From Variovorax atrisoli 110B (lineage in GTDB: Bacteria; Pseudomonadota; Gammaproteobacteria; Burkholderiales; Burkholderiaceae_C): a stretch of 64,000 bases of DNA. The stretch spans positions 1 through 64,000 of the forward strand of contig NZ_KB907460.1 of the NCBI RefSeq assembly GCF_000382045.1. The letters are read 5' to 3'. A model generated the notes under the pieces. That model did no database searches and was not told where the DNA came from. It worked only from the letters and a program-made list of their open reading frames with translations. Positions 59,076-64,000 of the stretch are shown piece after piece. Every line of letters begins with the position of its first letter. Within the stretch, counting starts at the first letter, position 1. Position numbers and translations under genes: made by a program.

Positions 59076-60499
59076 TCGAGGCGCTGGCGCGGCGCTGGAA
59101 GAACTGGAAACAACCTTCCCTGATGCGGCGCCTGCTGCTTGCGCAGATGGGCGTGGTCGCGCTGCTGTGGACCATGGCCATCGCGCTGCTGCTGTACGAC
59201 TCCTACGAAGACCCCGAGCTGCTGAAGTTCGACAAGATCTTCCAGACGGTGATGGCCATCGCGAAGAACACGGCCGATCGGCCCGACAAGCAGCAGGAGA
59301 CCATCGCGGCCTTCGATGCCGCGCTGCTGGAGGCCATCGGCGACGGCGACGGGAGCTCCGACGGTTCGCCGGTCCTGCAGGTCTGGCAGGCCGACAGGCT
59401 GGTCTATCGCTCGACGGCCGGTACGCCCGTCATCCTCAATACCCAGCCGAATCGCATCGAAACCGTGAAGGCAGGAGGCCGCGAATGGCGCGCACGCACG
59501 CTGGCCTCGCCTGAAGGCGATATCCGCGTCATGCTGGCCGAGCCCAGCGTCTGGCGGCTCACCGTGACGGTGGTGTCCCGCGGCTACTACCTGCTGCCGC
59601 TGGTCATCAGCCTGCCGTTCCTGGTGTTTCCGGCCTGGCTTTCGGTGCGTCTCGCGCTGCGGCCATGGCGGCGGGTAAGCCAGGAGACCGCCGAGCGCGG
59701 GCCGGCCGACCTCACGCCGCTGTCGTACATGCCGCCGCACAAGGAGCTGCAGCCGCTGGTGCAGAGCATCAACAGCCTGCTGCAGCGCGTGCGCGACAGC
59801 ACCTCGCGCGAGCGCAGCCTGATCGCCGATGCCGCGCACGAGCTGCGCACGCCGCTGGCCGCGATGCGGGTGAACGTGGAGGCGCTGAAGGAGCAGAGCA
59901 CCGACGAGCGCCAGCGCGAGCTCATGGGCAACCTGCTGCGCAGCAACGACCGCGCGGCGCGGCTGGTCGGGCAGCTGCTGCAGCTGATGCGCAGCGACGC
60001 GGTGTCCGACAGCGCGCTGCCCATCATGCTGTCGCTCGACGGACTGGTGCAGGACCGGCTGGCCATGATCGAGAGCCTGGCCAGTGCCCGCGGGATCGAG
60101 CTGGAACTCGAGTGCGAGGACCGCGTGCCGGTGCTCGGCGAGCGCGAGAGCCTGGTCTCGATGATTGACAACCTCATCAACAACGCGATCAAGTACAGCC
60201 CGCCCGGCGGCACGGTGGCCGTGCACGTGTCGCGCGACGGCACGCACGCCGTGCTGACCGTGGCGGACCAGGGCCCCGGCGTGCCGGCGGCGCTGCGCGA
60301 GCGGGTGTTCGACCGCTTCTTCCGCAACCCCGACCAGAGCCAGAGCGGCAGCGGGCTGGGGCTGGCCATCGTCAAGTCCGTGGTCGACCGGCATGGCGGG
60401 GAGGTGAGGCTCGGCGCGACCGCGAGCGGCGGCCTGCTGGCCACCGTGCGCCTGCCGCTGGCCGTGGCCGATGTGCCGCAGCCGATGCTGTGCAGCTGA
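59072..60499 (+). CDS. Sensor histidine kinase of the two-component pair
   Basis: The 475-residue kinase has two membrane helices (about 20-45 and 170-195) flanking a periplasmic domain of roughly 120 residues rich in acidic residues. The cytoplasmic part has the H box (DAAHELRTPLAAMRVNVEAL), N box (NLINNAIKYSPPGG) and G boxes (DQGPGVP, GSGLGLAIVKSVVDRHGG). It phosphorylates the response regulator encoded just upstream. Acidic periplasmic residues fit sensing of cations or cationic peptides, which is inference. Confidence 0.92.
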   Translation: MIEALARRWKNWKQPSLMRRLLLAQMGVVALLWTMAIALLLYDSYEDPELLKFDKIFQTVMAIAKNTADRPDKQQETIAAFDAALLEAIGDGDGSSDGSPVLQVWQADRLVYRSTAGTPVILNTQPNRIETVKAGGREWRARTLASPEGDIRVMLAEPSVWRLTVTVVSRGYYLLPLVISLPFLVFPAWLSVRLALRPWRRVSQETAERGPADLTPLSYMPPHKELQPLVQSINSLLQRVRDSTSRERSLIADAAHELRTPLAAMRVNVEALKEQSTDERQRELMGNLLRSNDRAARLVGQLLQLMRSDAVSDSALPIMLSLDGLVQDRLAMIESLASARGIELELECEDRVPVLGERESLVSMIDNLINNAIKYSPPGGTVAVHVSRDGTHAVLTVADQGPGVPAALRERVFDRFFRNPDQSQSGSGLGLAIVKSVVDRHGGEVRLGATASGGLLATVRLPLAVADVPQPMLCS

Positions 60500-60602
60500 G
60501 GAAACCTCGTCGGGCGCACGGCCAAAGGGCGAAATGGCCTGGTCAGGTCCGGATCGGGGCTACGAATTACACTATCCGGCGCTGTTTACAGGACTCTTTC
60601 CC

Positions 60603-61499
60603 ATGAAGTGGGTCATTCTTGCCATCTTCGCGCTCAGCGCGCTCTACGTTCATTTCCGCGGCCAGGTTCGGCACCGTTTCTTCAGGCAGCTCTCGGATCA
60701 CTCGACCTTCCTGGCGCCGCTGAACGTCTTCATGTACCTCTTCTCGAAGGTACCGAGCACGCCCTACCTGTCGCCTGCCGAGTTCCCCGAGATGCGCGTG
60801 CTCGAGGAAAACTGGGAAGTGATCCGCGAGGAAGCCCTGGCCATGCGCAACGGCGGCAGCATCAAGGCCTCCAGCCAGTTCAACGACGTGGGCTTCAACT
60901 CCTTCTTCAAGAGCGGCTGGAAGCGCTTCTACCTGAAGTGGTACGACGATGCGCATCCCTCGGCCGCCGTGCTGTGCCCGCGCACCACCGAGCTGCTGAA
61001 GGGCATCGGCACCATCAAGGCCGCGATGTTCGCCGAGCTGCCGCCGGGCAGCCGCCTCGTGCGCCACCGCGACCCCTTCGCCGGTTCGCTGCGCTACCAC
61101 CTGGGTCTGTGGACGCCGGGCGTCGAGGGCTGCTACATCGACGTGGACGGCCAGCGCTACCACTGGCGCGACGGCGAGGCCGTGGTGTTCGACGAGACCT
61201 ACATCCACTACGCCGAGAACACGACCGACCACGACCGCGTGATCCTGTTCTGCGACATCGAGCGCCCGCTGAAGTACCGCTGGGCCAGCGCTGTGAACCG
61301 CTGGTTCGCGAAGAACCTGCTGGCCGCGGCCGCATCGCCCAACGATGCCGGCGACAAGACCGGTGGCATCAACCGCGCCTTCAAGTACATCTACCAGATC
61401 CGCGTGGTCGGCAAGCGCCTCAAGGCCTGGGACAAGCGGGTGTACTACCTCGTGAAGTGGGCCATCTTCGGCGGCCTGGCGCTCTGGATCTTCTGGTAG
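60603..61499 (+). CDS. lpxO: LpxO-like lipid A hydroxylase (aspartyl beta-hydroxylase fold)
   Basis: The 298-residue protein has a membrane helix at each end (about 3-18 and 280-297). Between them is a 2-oxoglutarate/Fe(II) dioxygenase domain with the His and Asp of RHRDPFAG and the distal His in YIHYAEN. LpxO adds a 2-hydroxyl to a secondary acyl chain of lipid A, altering envelope properties. It lies 103 bases after the sensor kinase gene on the same strand. Confidence 0.85.
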   Translation: MKWVILAIFALSALYVHFRGQVRHRFFRQLSDHSTFLAPLNVFMYLFSKVPSTPYLSPAEFPEMRVLEENWEVIREEALAMRNGGSIKASSQFNDVGFNSFFKSGWKRFYLKWYDDAHPSAAVLCPRTTELLKGIGTIKAAMFAELPPGSRLVRHRDPFAGSLRYHLGLWTPGVEGCYIDVDGQRYHWRDGEAVVFDETYIHYAENTTDHDRVILFCDIERPLKYRWASAVNRWFAKNLLAAAASPNDAGDKTGGINRAFKYIYQIRVVGKRLKAWDKRVYYLVKWAIFGGLALWIFW

Positions 61500-61532
61500 C
61501 CGCCCGAAGAGCGGCGCGCCACGCCGCTGCCT

Positions 61533-62432
61533 TCAGCGCAGGCGCCCGGCGCTGTCGCCGACCATCTCCGCCAGCGCGTCGGCCACGGCCCTGACGCGCG
61601 GCGAGCGCCTCACGTCGGGGTGCACCACGCTCCACACCTCTCGCATCACGGGCCGGCCTTCGCCGGGCACTTCGACGAGCGCGGCGTCGCCGCGCGCCAT
61701 GAAGTCCGGCAGCATCGCGAGGCCCAGCCCTCCACGGCAGGCGTTGTGCAAGGCAGCCAGGTCGTTGCTGCGCAGCACGAAGGGGCGTGCGCCGGCGATG
61801 TCCGCAAGCAGCTGCTGGTGCGGCACGTTGCCAGGCGGATCGCTGTAGCCGAGAAACCGCCAGTCGTCTTGGTGGCGTGCGAGCCACGCCGGCGCGGCAT
61901 AGAGGCGAAAGGCCAGTTCGCCGAGCTTGCGGGCAGCAAGGCCCGGCTCGGTGGGGCGCATGAAGCGGATGGCGATGTCCGCGTCGCGCCTTTGCAGGTT
62001 GGCGCTGCGCAGTTCGCCGACGATGTTCAGCTCGATACCGGGCCATCGATGTGCGTTCGCAGTCCACAGCGGCACGATGAAGTGGCTCGCGAAGGCCGGT
62101 GGCGCCGATACGCGGACCGTTCCCTGGCTCGCGGTGTTCGCGGCGGCGGCGCGCGCGAAGGCCAGCACCTCCTGCTCCATCCGTTCGGCGGGCACGAGCA
62201 GCGCCTCGCCTTCGGGTGTCAGCGTCCAGCTTCGCGGCAGGCGGTCGAAAAGACGCACGCCGATGTGCGACTCCAGCGCGCCCACCCGTCTTGCGACCGT
62301 CGAGTGCTCCACGCGCAGCTGCCGCGCCGCACCCGAGAGACTGCCCTCGCGCGCGACGGCTACGAAGAAGCGGACGTCGTCCCAGGAGAGGGAAGCGTGC
62401 CCGCCGGGGCAGGGAGCTGGCGATTCATGCAC
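61533..62432 (-). CDS. LysR-family transcriptional regulator
   Basis: The 299-residue protein has the LysR helix-turn-helix (SWDDVRFFVAVAREGSLSGAARQLRVEHSTVARRVGALE) and an effector domain of the CrgA/PtxR-like group. It is divergent from the GlcG-like gene across 88 bases and probably regulates it. Confidence 0.9.
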   Translation of the reverse strand: MHESPAPCPGGHASLSWDDVRFFVAVAREGSLSGAARQLRVEHSTVARRVGALESHIGVRLFDRLPRSWTLTPEGEALLVPAERMEQEVLAFARAAAANTASQGTVRVSAPPAFASHFIVPLWTANAHRWPGIELNIVGELRSANLQRRDADIAIRFMRPTEPGLAARKLGELAFRLYAAPAWLARHQDDWRFLGYSDPPGNVPHQQLLADIAGARPFVLRSNDLAALHNACRGGLGLAMLPDFMARGDAALVEVPGEGRPVMREVWSVVHPDVRRSPRVRAVADALAEMVGDSAGRLR

Positions 62433-62456
62433 AACGGATGCGAATTTCTGGGGAAT

Positions 62457-62473
62457 GGGCAGGCATTCTGCCC
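62457..62473. promoter_or_regulatory. Candidate operator between LysR and GlcG-like genes
   Basis: GGGCAG and CTGCCC form a perfect inverted repeat with a 5-base spacer in the 88-base divergent region. A second, wider repeat (TGCGAATT at 62439 and AATTCGCA at 62511) brackets it. Either could bind the adjacent LysR protein. Confidence 0.4.
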
Positions 62474-62520
62474 GCCACTATCGTCCGGTGCATCGTTCAT
62501 CACTTCAAGGAATTCGCACC

Positions 62521-62961
62521 ATGAGCACCCCGTCGATCCCGCAGCAGCAACCCGTCATCGCCTACGGGCCACCCGTCTCGCTCGAAGTCGCGCGCCGCGT
62601 GGCGGCCGCCGCCGAGGCCGAGGCCCGGGCCCACGGCTGGCCGATGGTCATCGCGGTGATGGACAGCGCGGCCAACCTCGTGGTGCTGCACAAGATGGAT
62701 GACGCGCAGACCGGCAGCGTCGAGATCGCGCAGGCCAAGGCGCGCAGCACCGTGCGCTTCAAGCGGCCGACACGCGTGTTCGAGGAAGCGCTGGCCGCGG
62801 GCGGCCTGAACCTGCGCCTGCTGGCCACCGAAGGCGCATGCCCGCTCGAGGGGGGCCTGCCGTTGATGCACGAGGGCCGCCTGGTCGGCGCCATCGGCGT
62901 ATCGGGCATGCAGTCGACGCAGGACGCCCAGGTGGCTGCCGCTGGCGCGCAAGCCGCCTGA
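62521..62961 (+). CDS. GlcG/HbpS family protein
   Basis: The 146-residue protein has the GlcG/HbpS fold: SLEVARRVAAAAEAEARAHGWPMVIAVMDSAANLVVLHKMDDA, then EGGLPLMHEGRLVGAIGVSGMQSTQDAQVA. Family members bind haem or small cofactors and often accompany catabolic genes. The function here is unknown. It is divergent from a LysR gene. AAGGAATT just upstream gives the ribosome site. Confidence 0.85.
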   Translation: MSTPSIPQQQPVIAYGPPVSLEVARRVAAAAEAEARAHGWPMVIAVMDSAANLVVLHKMDDAQTGSVEIAQAKARSTVRFKRPTRVFEEALAAGGLNLRLLATEGACPLEGGLPLMHEGRLVGAIGVSGMQSTQDAQVAAAGAQAA

Positions 62962-62977
62962 CTCGACCCGTTGCCTC

Positions 62978-63667
62978 TCAGGCCTCGGCCAGCACCAGCC
63001 GTTCGCGCGTGCTGCGGGCCCAGCAGACGAGCGCCGCGAGCAGCGTGCCGCCGGCCACGTCGATCAGCACATGCTGTCGCGTGGCCAGCGTCGAATAGAC
63101 GATGCCGAAGGCCCACAGCAGGTTGAGCATGCGCACCCATGCCGGGGCGCGCACCTCGCGCAACTGGCGCTCCATCAGCACGGCGGTGAAGACGGCGAAC
63201 GCGACGTGCAGCGAGGGGAAGGCATTGCCGCCCGCGTCGGCGGTCTTCAGGAACTGCAGCGACGGGTACTGGCTCCAGTCGACCGCGAACGCGGGCACCG
63301 TCGTCGGGAAGAGCCAGAACACGGCGAGGCCTGCGCCTGCAATCAGAGCAGCATCGCGAGCGCAGGTCCACAGCTGCGCCTTGTCCTTCGCGAGGGCCGG
63401 CGCGAGCGAGATGTAGAACCACAGCGAGCCATAGAGCAGCATCGCGTCGTCGCTGACGCCCACCCAGTGGTCGAGCATCGTGAGCGGCATCACGGTCGGC
63501 TCCGAAGACGGGTTGTGCATCACCCAGAAGTAGATGGCGAAGAAGCCCGAGATGCCGACGGTGGTGCCGATCATCTTCACCACCCAGAGCGTGGCGATGC
63601 GCCGGCCCAAAGCCTGATACCAGGGAATGCAAGTTGCGGGGGAGGTAGTCGCCGTGCGGGAGTTCAT
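62978..63667 (-). CDS. PAP2-family membrane phosphatase
   Basis: The 229-residue inner-membrane protein has about five hydrophobic segments. Its PAP2 motifs are in the Aur1/inositolphosphotransferase-like order: GNAFPSLHVAFAVF (catalytic His) and TRQHVLIDVAGG. It may remove phosphate from a lipid carrier or phospholipid, or transfer a head group. It is convergent with the GlcG-like gene and divergent from the response regulator at the window end. Confidence 0.8.
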   Translation of the reverse strand: MNSRTATTSPATCIPWYQALGRRIATLWVVKMIGTTVGISGFFAIYFWVMHNPSSEPTVMPLTMLDHWVGVSDDAMLLYGSLWFYISLAPALAKDKAQLWTCARDAALIAGAGLAVFWLFPTTVPAFAVDWSQYPSLQFLKTADAGGNAFPSLHVAFAVFTAVLMERQLREVRAPAWVRMLNLLWAFGIVYSTLATRQHVLIDVAGGTLLAALVCWARSTRERLVLAEA

Positions 63668-63764
63668 TGGCGTCCCAGCTTATGCAACTGCATTGCGTGA
63701 ACATTGCGACGCCCGCGAGGGGGCCTCTCCTAGAATGGCCGGCCTTGCTTTCCTCCGCACCCCC

Positions 63765-64000
63765 ATGAGAATCCTGCTCGTCGAAGACGAAGTCGACCTC
63801 GCGCAAGCCCTGGCCTCGGCGCTGCGGCAGAACCAGGCGGTGGTCGACGTGGCGGGCTCGCTGCGCGAGGCCGAGGACGCGGCGCTGTCGGCGCAGCACG
63901 ACGTGATCGTGCTCGACCGTGGCCTGCCCGACGGCGACGGCCTTTCGCTGGTGGCCTTCCTGCGCCAGAACGACATTCCCGCCGCGGTGCTGGTGCTCAC
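63765..64000 (+). CDS. Response regulator, N-terminal part (runs off the window)
   Basis: The first 78 residues of a receiver domain are visible: MRILLVEDEVDLAQALASAL with the acidic pocket, and the phospho-acceptor Asp in VIVLDRGLPDGDGLSLVAFL. The wording resembles QseB/PmrA/TctD-type OmpR-family regulators and the regulator at 58392. A DNA-binding domain is expected beyond the window. Confidence 0.88.
   Translation, partial: MRILLVEDEVDLAQALASALRQNQAVVDVAGSLREAEDAALSAQHDVIVLDRGLPDGDGLSLVAFLRQNDIPAAVLVL

Overview
The window is high-GC chromosomal DNA from a betaproteobacterium. Gene content and order point to the order Burkholderiales, family Comamonadaceae, most likely Variovorax or a close relative. 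The pointers are the DUF802/OmpA/DUF2894/DUF3348 operon, the type IV minor pilin block headed by pilE, cstA with its small YbdD-like partner, many periplasmic solute-binding proteins and many LysR regulators. This placement is inference from gene content. No rRNA, tRNA or CRISPR array was seen.

Bases 1-2437 are the end of an accessory region with visibly lower GC than the rest. It holds the 3' end of an IS5-family element, then, on the minus strand, a DnaG-like CHC2/Toprim protein whose gene overlaps that of a reverse transcriptase. The insertion sequence has cut the reverse transcriptase off before its catalytic motifs. Bases 2438-14691 look like one catabolic and uptake locus. A minus-strand run encodes an ABC ATPase, a quinone-oxidoreductase-like protein, a GST, an AroQ-like protein and a 2-hydroxyacid dehydrogenase. 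A flavin monooxygenase faces it. A second minus-strand run encodes RidA, a DUF1028 protein, a LysR regulator and an M20 deacetylase, divergent from the PotD/PotB/PotC-like transporter genes that lack their own ATPase.

Bases 14920-18958 hold mixed single genes: two methyltransferases, methionine aminopeptidase, an HU-type protein and an NlpC/P60 lipoprotein. Bases 18975-23674 are a four-gene operon whose two central products have the layout of an ion-driven motor (MotA/ZorA-like and MotB/ZorB-like), with two accessory proteins of unknown function. An FAD hydroxylase, a DUF5666 lipoprotein and a DUF6502 protein follow. Bases 27587-33907 are the minor pilin operon pilE-pilV-pilW-pilX-pilY1-fimT.

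The next stretch has cstA and its partner (peptide or pyruvate uptake), a methyltransferase, a Sel1-type protein, a lipocalin and a MetC-like lyase. A sulfur-related group follows: a TctC-type receptor, a four-domain rhodanese and a cysteine-dioxygenase-like enzyme, with a divergent LysR regulator. Then come a diguanylate cyclase and a tight four-gene operon (haem-oxygenase-like diiron protein, methyltransferase, ATP-grasp ligase, OlsB-like acyltransferase). A lone ureD comes next.

The right end has a nucleoside deaminase and an SsuA/THI5-like receptor, divergent from a Rieske oxygenase across a striking long inverted repeat. After that come dadA with a divergent Lrp regulator and two clear palindromic operators, a GNAT/OsmC pair, an HxlR regulator, a lipoprotein hydrolase, a two-component system next to an LpxO-like lipid A hydroxylase, a LysR/GlcG-like divergent pair, a PAP2 protein and the start of another response regulator.
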